Of a stretch of DNA of 13,849 nucleotides, positions 7,223 through 13,849 are shown in pieces; the first letter of the stretch is position 1, and each line of letters begins with the position of its first letter. Source of the DNA: Gemmatimonadota bacterium (GTDB lineage Bacteria > Gemmatimonadota > Gemmatimonadetes > Gemmatimonadales > Gemmatimonadaceae); the NCBI GenBank assembly GCA_947475795.1, contig CANJOX010000039.1, positions 1-13,849 of the forward strand, read 5' to 3'. Below the pieces are notes generated by a model. That model was not told where the DNA came from. It saw nothing but the letters and a program-made list of their open reading frames with translations, and did not search any database. Both the position numbers and the translations under genes were made by a program.

Positions 7223-7875
7223 CCGACTGCGGGCCGTGCCCGCGCCGCCAGCACGGCGCGCACCGCCTCCAGCGAGCCGCCGGCGGCGCGCAGCGCCACG
7301 AGGGCGTGATACAGCAGATCAGCCGTTTCCTCGGTGGCACGTTCCACGTCGCCGTCCACGCAGGCGGTGGCCAGTTCCACCGCTTCCTCTCCCAATTTTT
7401 TCAGGCGCAGGTTGCGGTCGGCGAGCAGTCGCTGCGTGTAGCTCGCCGGTGCGGGTGCCGCGGTCGTGGTCGCGGTCGTGGTCGCTGCCGACTGCATGCG
7501 CGAGGCGATCGTGGCGTCGAGCGCCGAGAAGACGTCGGCGGACAACGCCTCGTCGCGGAAGCACGAGTGGGTTCCGTTGTGGCAGGCGGGTCCGGCGGGG
7601 ATCACGCGCGCGAGCACCGCATCGGCATCGCAATCGGCCGTGAGTGACACGACGCGCTGCACGTTGCCGCTCGTGCCACCCTTGTGCCACAATCCGCGCG
7701 TCCGCGAGCGGTAGTGCATCTCGCCGCTCTCCAGCGTGCGTTCGAGCGCCTCGCGGTCGGCGTGCGCCACCATCAGCACTGCCCCGGAGCTGGCGTCCTG
7801 CGTCACCACCGTCACCAGACCGCCACTCTTGGTGAAGTCCAGCGCATCCAGGTCGAGCGTGGCGGCGGATGTCAT
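7219..7875 (-). CDS. hisI: Bifunctional phosphoribosyl-AMP cyclohydrolase / phosphoribosyl-ATP pyrophosphohydrolase (HisIE)
   Basis: This fusion performs steps 2 and 3 of histidine synthesis: the HisE part cleaves pyrophosphate from phosphoribosyl-ATP and the HisI part opens the adenine ring. The HisI domain (about 1-125) shows SRTRGLWHKGGTSGN (57-71), the DCDAD metal site (81-85) and PACHNGTHSCF (96-106), giving zinc cysteines Cys82, Cys98 and Cys105. The HisE domain (about 145-210) shows KKLGEEAVELA (159-169) and EETADLLYHALVAL (182-195) with metal-binding acids. Between them is an Ala/Thr/Pro linker (129-144) encoded partly by a 12-bp tandem repeat. The length of 218 fits the two-domain enzyme. 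The ATG overlaps the hisN stop (ATGA) and has a good GGAGGT 5 nt upstream. It is the last gene of the operon. Confidence 0.96.
   Translation of the reverse strand: MTSAATLDLDALDFTKSGGLVTVVTQDASSGAVLMVAHADREALERTLESGEMHYRSRTRGLWHKGGTSGNVQRVVSLTADCDADAVLARVIPAGPACHNGTHSCFRDEALSADVFSALDATIASRMQSAATTTATTTAAPAPASYTQRLLADRNLRLKKLGEEAVELATACVDGDVERATEETADLLYHALVALRAAGGSLEAVRAVLAARARPAVG
7459..7485. repeat. 12-bp tandem repeat in the hisIE linker
   Basis: The unit CGCGGTCGTGGT occurs twice in direct tandem (7459-7470 and 7471-7482), followed by the first three bases of a third copy. On the coding (minus) strand it encodes the Thr/Ala-rich repeats in ATTTATTTA of the linker between the HisI and HisE domains. 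It keeps the reading frame, so copy-number change would only lengthen or shorten the linker. Confidence 0.85.
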
Positions 7876-8696
7876 GCGGTACCTCCAGTCAGGGTCGCGT
7901 CCGGCGATGCGGCGTGTGCCGGAGTGATCAAGAACGGCCGGACCATGTCGCCTAGCGCGGCGTTCGTAGCGATCACGTCACCACCGAACGCGGTGTCGGC
8001 GCCACGCCAATCGGTGAAACGGCCGCCGGCTTCAGTAATGAGCGGATACACGGCCGCGGCATCCCAGGGGTTGACGATGTCATCGATCATGATCTCGGCG
8101 CGCCCCGTGGCCACGAGCAGATAGCCGTAGCAGTCGCCCCACGTGCGGGCCACGGCCACCTCCGACGCCAGCGACTGCCAGTGCGCACGCCGGTGCGGAC
8201 GGTCCAGAAACCGATCGTCGGTGATCAGCGCGGTGGCTTCACGCAGCTGCGCCGTGCGGGACACGGTGGCGCGGCTGCCGTTCCACCAGCACCCCTCGCC
8301 CAAGGCGGCCGCTACCGTTTCCTGCACGGCAGGATAGCAGGCCGCTCCGGCGATCACGGTGTCGCCTTCACAGCAGGCCACGAGCGTGCCCCACAGCGGC
8401 ACGCCACGCACAAAGGCCTTGGTGCCGTCGATGGGGTCGAGAATCCAGCGCCGTGGCGCATCGGTGCGTTCATCGGCGAGCTCCTCGCCAAACACGCCAT
8501 CGCGCGGGAACCGTTCGGCCAGCCACGCGCGGGCCGCCCGCTCGGCTTCGCGATCGGCGATCGTGACCGGTGATCCGTCGCTCTTGTGTTCCACGTCAAC
8601 GCCGGTGCGATACCAGCGCATCGCGATTCCCGCCGCGAACTGCGCGAGCTCGGCGGCGGCCTGCAGCAGCACCGCCGGTGATTCGCGCGTGCTCAT
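7872..8696 (-). CDS. hisN: Histidinol-phosphatase, inositol monophosphatase family (HisN)
   Basis: The 274-residue protein belongs to the Mg-dependent, lithium-sensitive phosphatase superfamily. Its metal-binding motifs are GEE at 70-72, DPIDGT at 87-92 (Asp87, Asp90) and NPWDAAA at 209-215 (Asp212). [20 protein letters not shown] (84-103) strongly resembles the HisN-type histidinol phosphatases rather than generic inositol monophosphatases. Its position between hisF and hisIE, with ATGA overlaps at both ends, makes step 8 (histidinol phosphate to histidinol) the best reading. It fills the gap left by the short, single-domain HisB here, which lacks the phosphatase part found in enterobacterial HisB. 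The ATG at 8696 is fixed by the overlap with the hisF stop. Other phosphomonoesters remain possible substrates. Confidence 0.92.
   Translation of the reverse strand: MSTRESPAVLLQAAAELAQFAAGIAMRWYRTGVDVEHKSDGSPVTIADREAERAARAWLAERFPRDGVFGEELADERTDAPRRWILDPIDGTKAFVRGVPLWGTLVACCEGDTVIAGAACYPAVQETVAAALGEGCWWNGSRATVSRTAQLREATALITDDRFLDRPHRRAHWQSLASEVAVARTWGDCYGYLLVATGRAEIMIDDIVNPWDAAAVYPLITEAGGRFTDWRGADTAFGGDVIATNAALGDMVRPFLITPAHAASPDATLTGGTA
7881..7886 (-). promoter_or_regulatory. Ribosome-binding site of hisIE
   Basis: GGAGGT on the minus strand lies 5 nt before the hisIE ATG, inside the hisN coding sequence. It supports the chosen start and suggests hisIE can also recruit ribosomes itself despite the 4-nt overlap. 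Confidence 0.75.
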
Positions 8697-9472
8697 GCCG
8701 CCACCGGTGCGCTGGTGATGCGCACCGGCAGTCCGGCCTCGCGCATGGTCTGCTTGAGCGCCTGCACCGTCGTCACGCCGTCGTGCAGAATCCCGGCCAC
8801 GAGCACCGCATCGGCGCCGCCCCGCTCGATCCCGTCCACCAGATGCTGCGCGGTGCCGGCACCGCCGGAGGCAATCACCGGGACGTGCACCGCATCGGCC
8901 ACGGCGCGCGTGATCGCGAGGTCGTAGCCGGTGCGGGCACCGTCGCGGTCGATCGACGTGAGCAGAATTTCGCCGGCCCCGCGCGCCACGCACTCCTGCG
9001 CCCACGCCACCGCGTCGAGCGCCGTTTCTTCCCGACCGCCCTTCACCCAGACCTTGTACTCGCCGTTGGCATTACGCTTGGCGTCGATGCTGGCCACGAC
9101 GCACTGCGCGCCGAAACGGTCGGCGGCTTCGGTGAGCAATTCCGGGCGCGTGACAATCGCCGAGTTCACCGACACCTTGTCGGCGCCGGCCCGCAGCGCC
9201 CGCGCAACGTCGTCCACCGTGCGCACGCCACCGCCGATCGTGAGCGGAATGAAGAGGCGTTCGGCGGTACGGCGCGCCACGTCGAGCAGTGTAGCGCGCT
9301 CCTCGGCGCTGGCGGAGATGTCGAGAAACGTGATCTCGTCGGCGCCGTCCTGCTCGTAGCGCTCGGAGAGCGCCACCGGATCCCCCACGTCGCGCAGGCC
9401 GACGAACTGCACCCCTTTCACCACGCGCGCGCCCTTCACATCGAGGCACACGATCACGCGTCGCGTCAGCAT
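8693..9472 (-). CDS. hisF: Imidazole glycerol phosphate synthase, cyclase subunit (HisF)
   Basis: HisF is the TIM-barrel half of the HisF-HisH enzyme; it uses ammonia from HisH to turn PRFAR into imidazole glycerol phosphate and AICAR (step 5). The 259-residue protein starts [12 protein letters not shown] with catalytic Asp11 and has Lys19 in VVKGVQF. Catalytic Asp130 lies in VVASIDAKR, and the [13 protein letters not shown] loop and phosphate-binding glycines (IGGGV at 79-83; IASGGAG later) are present. The numbering matches well-studied HisF proteins. I chose the ATG at 9472 because upstream in-frame codons would run into hisB and add unrelated residues. The gap to hisB is 4 nt, the only non-overlapping junction in the operon, and no clear Shine-Dalgarno sequence is seen. 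hisH lies three genes upstream, not adjacent. Confidence 0.97.
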   Translation of the reverse strand: MLTRRVIVCLDVKGARVVKGVQFVGLRDVGDPVALSERYEQDGADEITFLDISASAEERATLLDVARRTAERLFIPLTIGGGVRTVDDVARALRAGADKVSVNSAIVTRPELLTEAADRFGAQCVVASIDAKRNANGEYKVWVKGGREETALDAVAWAQECVARGAGEILLTSIDRDGARTGYDLAITRAVADAVHVPVIASGGAGTAQHLVDGIERGGADAVLVAGILHDGVTTVQALKQTMREAGLPVRITSAPVAA

Positions 9473-9476
9473 GCGA

Positions 9477-10019
9477 TCACGCGTCCGTGATCTCGAGACG
9501 TACGCTGCCCTTGGTGCTGAACACGGCGCCGGTTTCCACGAGTGCTTCGCGCAGCGCAAACCCCAGTCCCTTGATGGCCGCTTCGACGATGTGGTGCTTG
9601 TCGAAACCGCGGATCACACGCACATGCAGCGTGGCCTTGGCGTTGTCGGCGAACGAGCGCAGGAAGTGCTCGTAGAGATTGGAGGGCAGCTTCCCTTCGT
9701 AGTACGGACGTCCGCCGATGTCGAGCACGACCTGCACGAGCGCATCGTCCATGGGTACCGTGCGTTCGCCATAGCGGGCGCACCCGGCCGGTGCAAAGGC
9801 CGCCACCGCCTGACCGAGTGCGATCGCCACGTCCTCGATGAGGTGGTGGCGCATGTCGCCGGTAGCCTGCACGCTCAGGTCTACGCCGGCGTAGCGTGCG
9901 AACGCCACGAGCATATGGTCGAGGAACACGTCGCCGGTGGACACCGTGGCCACACCCGTGCCGGCGGTGATGGCCAGGCGGATCTGTGTCTCTTTCGATT
10001 CCCGAATGACGACGGTCAT
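9477..10019 (-). CDS. hisB: Imidazoleglycerol-phosphate dehydratase (HisB), monofunctional, short
   Basis: HisB dehydrates imidazole glycerol phosphate to imidazole acetol phosphate (step 6) using a two-manganese site. The 180-residue protein, a little shorter than the usual ~195, keeps the metal ligands: His35 in FLDHML, His58-His59 and Glu62 in RHHLIED, His118 in [12 protein letters not shown], and His142-His143 and Glu146 in KHHIVEAA. The region that normally reads GDxHIDxHHxxED is [10 protein letters not shown] (54-63), about three residues shorter and without the acidic pair before the histidines. There is no phosphatase domain, consistent with the separate hisN in this operon. The ATG overlaps the hisA stop (ATGA) and has GAGGAG 8 nt upstream. 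Confidence 0.95.
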   Translation of the reverse strand: MTVVIRESKETQIRLAITAGTGVATVSTGDVFLDHMLVAFARYAGVDLSVQATGDMRHHLIEDVAIALGQAVAAFAPAGCARYGERTVPMDDALVQVVLDIGGRPYYEGKLPSNLYEHFLRSFADNAKATLHVRVIRGFDKHHIVEAAIKGLGFALREALVETGAVFSTKGSVRLEITDA

Positions 10020-10729
10020 GCCCCGAACTCCTCGGCGAGACGGCGCGCATCGAGCACGCCTGTGTAGAGCGCCATCCCCAGCACGGCACCGGCGAGTCCG
10101 CGGTGCTCGAGGGCGCGCATATCATCGAGCGACGTCACGCCGCCCGAGGCGAACACCGGCCATGCGCTGGCGTCCGCGACATCCTCCATGAGCGGCAAGT
10201 CCGTTCCTGCCATCCGACCTTCCAGATGCACCGCCGTGACCAGCACGCCGGCCAGCGGCAGCGCGCTGAGCTCCTGCACAAAGTCGATCACGTCGAGCCG
10301 TGACGTTTCCGCCCAGCCACGCGTGACGACCAGCCGGTCGCGCACATCAGCGGCCACGATCAAGCGCCCCGGGAAGGCGTGCGCCATCTCGTGGCGCCAG
10401 TCTTCGTCTTCCACGGCGCGGGTGCCCACCACGACCCACGTGGCGCCGTCGTCGAGCAGCGATGCGATGCGGGACTCGTCCCGTACGCCGCCGCCCACCT
10501 GCACCGGCACGGCGGCGTCGCGGAGGATCTCGCGGATCACGTCCTGATTGTGCCCGCGCCCCGTGGCCGCGTCGAGATCCACCACGTGCAGGCGCGTGAA
10601 GCCGGTGTGCGCCCAATCACGGGCCACGGCGGCCGGGTCGTCGAGACGCACGCGCTCGTCGGCATAGTCACCACCGACCAGCTGCACGCACTTGCCGCCG
10701 CGCAGGTCCACTGCGGGTACCGCGATCAT
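10016..10729 (-). CDS. hisA: Phosphoribosylformimino-AICAR ribotide isomerase (HisA)
   Basis: HisA catalyses the Amadori rearrangement of ProFAR to PRFAR (step 4) on a TIM barrel. The 237-residue protein starts MIAVPAVDLRGGKCVQLVGG, with catalytic Asp8, and has Asp128 in IVAADVRDR as the second catalytic aspartate. Phosphate-binding motifs are QVGGGVRD (77-84) and ASGGV (194-198), and VVGTRAVED fits strand 4. The loop that usually reads YTDIxRDGTxxG is VTAVHLEGRMAG (164-175): Thr165 is kept but the aspartate is Glu170. There is no sign of a dual TrpF/HisA specificity that I can judge. The ATG overlaps the hisH stop (ATGA), with AGGAG 6 nt before it. Confidence 0.95.
   Translation of the reverse strand: MIAVPAVDLRGGKCVQLVGGDYADERVRLDDPAAVARDWAHTGFTRLHVVDLDAATGRGHNQDVIREILRDAAVPVQVGGGVRDESRIASLLDDGATWVVVGTRAVEDEDWRHEMAHAFPGRLIVAADVRDRLVVTRGWAETSRLDVIDFVQELSALPLAGVLVTAVHLEGRMAGTDLPLMEDVADASAWPVFASGGVTSLDDMRALEHRGLAGAVLGMALYTGVLDARRLAEEFGA
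10028..10033 (-). promoter_or_regulatory. Ribosome-binding site of hisB
   Basis: GAGGAG on the minus strand, 8 nt before the hisB ATG and within the 3' end of hisA, supports the chosen hisB start. Confidence 0.65.
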
Positions 10730-11379
10730 GACGCACTCCTGAAAGAAGCCGCGAACTGCAGAAACTCACGCACGAAAGCCACGCCGGGGGCGCTGGACTT
10801 TTCCGGATGAAACTGCGTGCCGATGATGTTGCCGCGCCGCACTGACGCGGGGAAGCGGTCGCCCTCATGTTCGCTCCACGCACTCACGAACGGCGTGTGC
10901 GCCGCGGTGGGGCGACAGACGAAGCTGTTGGCGTAGTAGGCCACGTCGAGCCCCGAGGCCAGCAACAGTGGATCGGTGATGTCCTCGAGCCGGTTCCAGC
11001 CGATCTGCGGCACCTGTGCGGCCTGCAGTCTGGTGACCTGCCCTTCCACCACCCCCAACCCGAGCCCGGGCCCTTCATCACTGTCGTTGAACAGCAGCTG
11101 CATCCCCAGGCAGATGCCCAGCGCCGGCAGTCCGGCCAACAGCGCGTCGCGCATCACCTCACGTCCCGGTGCGAGCCGTTCGGCCGCCGGCGCGAACGCC
11201 CCCACGCCGGGGAGGATCAGCGCATCGGTGTCGCGGACGGCGCGCACAGGATCGGTGTCCACGTGCACGACGGCGCCGCCGGCTTCGAGTGCTTTGACCA
11301 GCGAGTGCAGATTGCCGGCGCCGTAGTCGAAGACCGTGACGCGCAGCGGGTGACCCGGGTGGGCACGGAGCTCGCTCAT
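10726..11379 (-). CDS. hisH: Imidazole glycerol phosphate synthase, glutamine amidotransferase subunit (HisH)
   Basis: HisH hydrolyses glutamine and channels ammonia to HisF (step 5). The class I amidotransferase triad is present: Cys90 in ALGICLGMQLLF, His191 in GTQFHPEKS, and Glu193. The N-terminal VFDYGAGNLHS (17-26 region) and ILPGVGAF (55-62) with the oxyanion strand are typical, as is PQIGWNRL (124-131). The length of 217 with the ATG at 11379 includes about 12 extra N-terminal residues (SELRAHPGHPLR) compared with common HisH proteins. This start is supported by the ATGA overlap with the hisC stop, though no Shine-Dalgarno sequence is visible, so initiation probably relies on coupling. 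Confidence 0.96.
   Translation of the reverse strand: MSELRAHPGHPLRVTVFDYGAGNLHSLVKALEAGGAVVHVDTDPVRAVRDTDALILPGVGAFAPAAERLAPGREVMRDALLAGLPALGICLGMQLLFNDSDEGPGLGLGVVEGQVTRLQAAQVPQIGWNRLEDITDPLLLASGLDVAYYANSFVCRPTAAHTPFVSAWSEHEGDRFPASVRRGNIIGTQFHPEKSSAPGVAFVREFLQFAASFRSAS
10736..10740 (-). promoter_or_regulatory. Ribosome-binding site of hisA
   Basis: AGGAG on the minus strand, 6 nt before the hisA ATG, inside the last codons of hisH. Confidence 0.65.
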
Positions 11380-12461
11380 GTGGTGCGCCGCGCGGTCATG
11401 ACAGCATCGAAGGCGGCGAGGAAGCGCTCGAGCATCGACCACGGGCCGACACTGATCCGCAGCGTATCGCCGATGTGCGGCAGCGCCGGAAACGGGCGCA
11501 CCGCCACGCCGTGGGCGCGCAGGGCCTGGCCGACGTCCACGCAGTCCGGCACGGGCACACACACGAAATTGGCGTGCGATGCCAGCGGGGCGAAGCCGCG
11601 CGCGCGCAGCGCGTCGGCCAGCCGCTCGCGGAGCGTGACCGCCAGCGCCACGTGTTCCTCCACCCACGGCATGTCCTGCTGCAGGGCTACCGCGGCGGCG
11701 TGTTCGGCCATGGCATTGAGCTTGTAGGGGCCGCGCGACTTCTCGACGTCCATGACCAGCGACGGCTGCCCGACGGCATAGCCGATGCGCAGTCCGGCGA
11801 GGCCGAAGGCCTTCGACATGGTCCGGATCACCAGCAGCCGGTCGGAGTGCGCCACCAGATCAATGGCCGACACCCCGGCAAACTCGGCGTACGCCTCGTC
11901 GAGGAGCACGACACCGGGCGCCTCGCGCAGCGCGCGTTCAATCGTAGCCCGCGCCAGCAGCGCGCCGGTGGGATTGTTGGGCGAGCACAGATACAACAGC
12001 GCCGGCTTGGTGGCCAGCAGCGCGTCGAGGTCGGGCTGGTGTGACGGTTGCTCCACGCATCCCACATACGTGAGCGCATTCATGCGCGCGAAGATTGGGA
12101 TCATGGCAAATGACGGCTCAGGGCCGGCCACCACGTCGCCCGGCTCACCGAAGGCGCGCATCGCACTGTCGAGAATGTCGTCGGAGCCGCAGCCGGTGAC
12201 GATCATGTCCGGCGAGACACCCACGTACCCTGCCAGCGCCTCCTTGAGTTCCGCCGCGTACAGCGTGGGGTAGCGCGTGATCCGCGAGACCGGGGCGTCG
12301 CGCCACGCCCGCTCGGCGGCCGGCGGCATCCCCCAGAGATTGGTGTTGTCGGTGAGGTCCAGCTCGACCGGCGCGCGCTTGGGGTCGTACAACGGGACCG
12401 CGTCGTAGGCTGTGCGGGCGAAGGACCGCCGACCCTGTGCGTCGTGGCGTGGGGTACTCAT
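11376..12461 (-). CDS. hisC: Histidinol-phosphate aminotransferase (HisC)
   Basis: HisC transfers the amino group from glutamate to imidazole acetol phosphate (step 7) with pyridoxal phosphate. The 361-residue protein is a fold-type I class II-like aminotransferase. It shows LDLTDNTNLWGMPP near the N-terminus (35-47) and RYPTLYAAELKEALA (63-77). GCGSDDILDSAMRAF is the phosphate-side turn, SPNNPTG (160-166) has the ring-contacting Asn163, and LLDEAYAEF (186-194) has Asp188. TMSKAFGLAGLRIGY (214-228) has the PLP lysine Lys217, and LRISVGP (334-340) has the substrate-carboxylate arginine. Family members of similar sequence can use other substrates, but the operon settles the role. The ATG at 12461 overlaps the hisD stop (ATGA) and has GGGAG 7 nt upstream. 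Confidence 0.96.
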   Translation of the reverse strand: MSTPRHDAQGRRSFARTAYDAVPLYDPKRAPVELDLTDNTNLWGMPPAAERAWRDAPVSRITRYPTLYAAELKEALAGYVGVSPDMIVTGCGSDDILDSAMRAFGEPGDVVAGPEPSFAMIPIFARMNALTYVGCVEQPSHQPDLDALLATKPALLYLCSPNNPTGALLARATIERALREAPGVVLLDEAYAEFAGVSAIDLVAHSDRLLVIRTMSKAFGLAGLRIGYAVGQPSLVMDVEKSRGPYKLNAMAEHAAAVALQQDMPWVEEHVALAVTLRERLADALRARGFAPLASHANFVCVPVPDCVDVGQALRAHGVAVRPFPALPHIGDTLRISVGPWSMLERFLAAFDAVMTARRTT

Positions 12462-13822
12462 ACGGTCGCTCCCGTGCTGCCCGTGGCGTCGGTGACCGCG
12501 TTGGACGACCACGCGCGCGCGGCGGCGGCGTGCGCCGGCAACCCCTCGGCGTCGGCAAAAGCCGCAACGTCGGCCGACAGGCTCGCGGCGGCGTCGGCGG
12601 AGACCTCCTGCCATGTCGTCCACCGTACGAAGTCGAGCGTGGACAGGCCGGAGTAGCAGCGGCCAGCCCCCGCGGTGGGGAGCACGTGGTTGGCTCCCGT
12701 CATGTAGTCGCCGAAGGCCACCGAGCTGGTCGCGCCCACGAAGATCGTGCCGGCGCTCCGCAACGCGGCCAGCGTCGCGTCGCGCACGTCGCTCTGCACC
12801 ACCAGCAACAGATGCTCCGCTGCCCAGCCATTGGCGAAGGCCACGCCCTCCGCGAGCGTGCCGACCGTGACGATGGCGCCACGAGCCGCCAGCGCGTGAC
12901 GCACGACGGCGGCGCGGGGGGCGTGCTCCAGCTGCGCCAGCAGGGCGGACTCCACCGCCTCGGCGAGCGTCGTCATGACGTCGTCGTCTCCCACGAGCAC
13001 CGCCACGACGGCGGCGTCGGGATCGTGCTCTGCCTGTGCCATGAGCTCGCGGGCCACCGCCTCGGGGTCGGCGGTGTGATCGGCCAGCACGAGCAGTTCA
13101 CTGGGGCCGGCGGGGGAATCGATGGCCACGTCGGCCACCAATTGCAGCTTGGCCTCGGCCACGTACGCGTTGCCCGGACCCATGATCCGGTCTACCTGCG
13201 GTACGGTGTCGGTGCCGATGGCCATGGCCGCGATGGCGCCGGCACCGCCCAGTGCGAAGACCCGGTCGACGCCGGCCAGCGCGGCGGCCGCGAGGACGAC
13301 GGGCGATGGCCGGCCGTCCGGGCCCGGCGGGGAGCAGACGACGACCTCGTGCACCCCCGCCACGCGGGCCGGGATGACGCCCATCAGCAGGGAGCTGGGA
13401 TAGGCGGCCCGGCCGCCGGGCGCGTAGATGCCAACCCGACCGAGGGGGTCGGGGCGCCGGACGACGCGAATACCCGGCTCCGGCCAGCATTCGGTGGCCG
13501 TCGGCAGGAATGCACGGTGCACCGTCGCGATGTTGGCCGCCGACCGTTCCAGGACGCGTCGGAGCGCCGGGTCGAGGGTGGCGAGCGCCGTGTCCCACGC
13601 ATGACGCGGGACCTCGATCGCCTCCAGATCGACCCCGTCAAACTCGTGGGCGAAGGCCCGCAGCGCGACGTCCCCATCGGCGCGGACGCGGGCGATGATG
13701 GCAGCGGTTCGGCTACGAACCGTTCCGTCGATTGTGCCGACACGATTGGTGATCGCCGTGCGCGTCTCGGTGTCGAGCGCGCCCAGGGGGCCGCGGGCGC
13801 GCAGTGCGAGGGTGTCGGTCAC
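12458..13822 (-). CDS. hisD: Histidinol dehydrogenase (HisD)
   Basis: HisD oxidises histidinol to histidine in two NAD-dependent steps (9 and 10) and needs zinc. In the 454-residue protein the expected zinc ligands are Gln263 and His266 (LMAQAEHDPDA), Asp372 (FGDYMTGANHVLPT) and His431 (EGLPAHAA). The catalytic Glu336-His337 lie in NGWAAEHLLL, where the usual APEH reads AAEH. Other hallmarks are GIYAPGGRAAYPSSLLMGVI (131-150), GGAGAIAAMA (192-201), MGPGNAYVAEAK (214-225) and DSPAGPSELLVLAD (235-248). The start is GTG at 13822, supported by GAGAGG 8 nt upstream and by a GTGA overlap with what looks like the end of hisG. The length is a little above the common ~430, from an N-terminal lead and a Ser/Thr/Ala-rich C-terminal tail. 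Confidence 0.97.
   Translation of the reverse strand: MTDTLALRARGPLGALDTETRTAITNRVGTIDGTVRSRTAAIIARVRADGDVALRAFAHEFDGVDLEAIEVPRHAWDTALATLDPALRRVLERSAANIATVHRAFLPTATECWPEPGIRVVRRPDPLGRVGIYAPGGRAAYPSSLLMGVIPARVAGVHEVVVCSPPGPDGRPSPVVLAAAALAGVDRVFALGGAGAIAAMAIGTDTVPQVDRIMGPGNAYVAEAKLQLVADVAIDSPAGPSELLVLADHTADPEAVARELMAQAEHDPDAAVVAVLVGDDDVMTTLAEAVESALLAQLEHAPRAAVVRHALAARGAIVTVGTLAEGVAFANGWAAEHLLLVVQSDVRDATLAALRSAGTIFVGATSSVAFGDYMTGANHVLPTAGAGRCYSGLSTLDFVRWTTWQEVSADAAASLSADVAAFADAEGLPAHAAAARAWSSNAVTDATGSTGATV
12469..12473 (-). promoter_or_regulatory. Ribosome-binding site of hisC
   Basis: GGGAG on the minus strand, 7 nt before the hisC ATG, inside the 3' end of hisD. Confidence 0.5.
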
Positions 13823-13849
13823 GGCACGAGCCTCTCGATCCTGGTGACC
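13819..13849 (-). CDS. hisG: Probable 3' end of hisG (ATP phosphoribosyltransferase), cut by the window edge
   Basis: Reading the minus strand in the frame that ends with the TGA overlapping the hisD GTG gives V-T-R-I-E-R-L-V-P-stop. This matches the typical end of HisG proteins, where a last strand (ILV) is followed by an I-E-basic-hydrophobic tail. The GTGA overlap repeats the spacing used through the operon, and hisG next to hisD is the common arrangement. HisG would do the first, feedback-inhibited step (ATP plus PRPP to phosphoribosyl-ATP). Only about nine codons are visible, so this rests on a short match plus context. Confidence 0.6.
   Translation of the reverse strand, partial: VTRIERLVP
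13831..13836 (-). promoter_or_regulatory. Ribosome-binding site of hisD
   Basis: GAGAGG on the minus strand, 8 nt before the GTG start of hisD. It supports GTG as the true start although the preceding reading frame (probably hisG) overlaps it. Confidence 0.6.

Noticed and set aside
7132..7714. Plus-strand frames continuing past the mutarotase gene opposite hisIE
   Set aside because: They are antisense to a clear HisIE coding sequence and have no recognisable domain.
8697..9005. N-terminal extension of hisN into hisF
   Set aside because: The extension is Arg/Gly-rich frame-shifted hisF sequence; the ATG at 8696 overlaps the hisF stop exactly as at the other junctions.
7219..13849. His leader peptide, T-box or attenuator
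   Set aside because: Any such element would lie upstream of hisG, beyond the right edge; no His-codon run or leader hairpin is visible inside the operon.
1..13849. CRISPR array, tRNA/rRNA, insertion sequence, integrase or phage genes
   Set aside because: No spaced repeats, no cloverleaf-like segments, no transposase or integrase motifs, and almost all bases are accounted for by core metabolic genes.

Overview
The window looks like a chromosomal segment of a free-living, high-GC, Gram-negative bacterium. The flavour of the proteins fits Gemmatimonadota (Gemmatimonas-like): exported M16 peptidase pair, Tat-exported Gfo/Idh oxidoreductase, a histidine operon with a built-in inositol-monophosphatase-type histidinol phosphatase, and frequent GTG starts. 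This assignment is an inference from gene content and composition, not from a marker gene. Coding density is very high. No RNA gene, insertion sequence, CRISPR array or phage gene was seen, and no stretch over 300 bases lacks a gene.

Layout. (1) 1-99: non-coding as far as I can see, with one weak hairpin. (2) 100-1053, minus: a divergent murB (peptidoglycan precursor synthesis). (3) 1130-7222, plus: five co-directional genes. These are two exported M16-family peptidase homologues joined by a GTGA overlap (the first with an intact zinc site, the second without), a DUF429 protein with an RNase H-like set of acidic residues, a Tat-exported Gfo/Idh/MocA oxidoreductase, and a hexose-6-phosphate mutarotase-like epimerase. 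(4) 7219-13849, minus: a nearly complete histidine operon read in the order hisG (only its last codons)-hisD-hisC-hisH-hisA-hisB-hisF-hisN-hisIE. The plus and minus gene blocks converge so tightly that their stop codons share one CTAG.

How the genes work together. The minus-strand block supplies every step from phosphoribosyl-ATP to histidine: HisE and HisI (fused), HisA, HisF with HisH, HisB, HisC, HisN, HisD. The end of HisG, which does step one, is just visible at the right edge. All junctions but one are 4-nt ATGA/GTGA overlaps (hisB-hisF has a 4-nt gap), which points to strong translational coupling. The plus-strand genes are less obviously one pathway. The M16 pair probably forms one periplasmic heterodimer; the last two genes suggest carbohydrate handling.

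Most of the window is housekeeping. The points most worth a second look are the complementary active-site losses in the M16 pair, the MurB lacking the usual YRxS arginine, the shortened metal loop in HisB, the Asp-to-Glu change in HisA, and the overlap-chained his operon. I found no convincing evidence of an undescribed defence, mobile or regulatory system.
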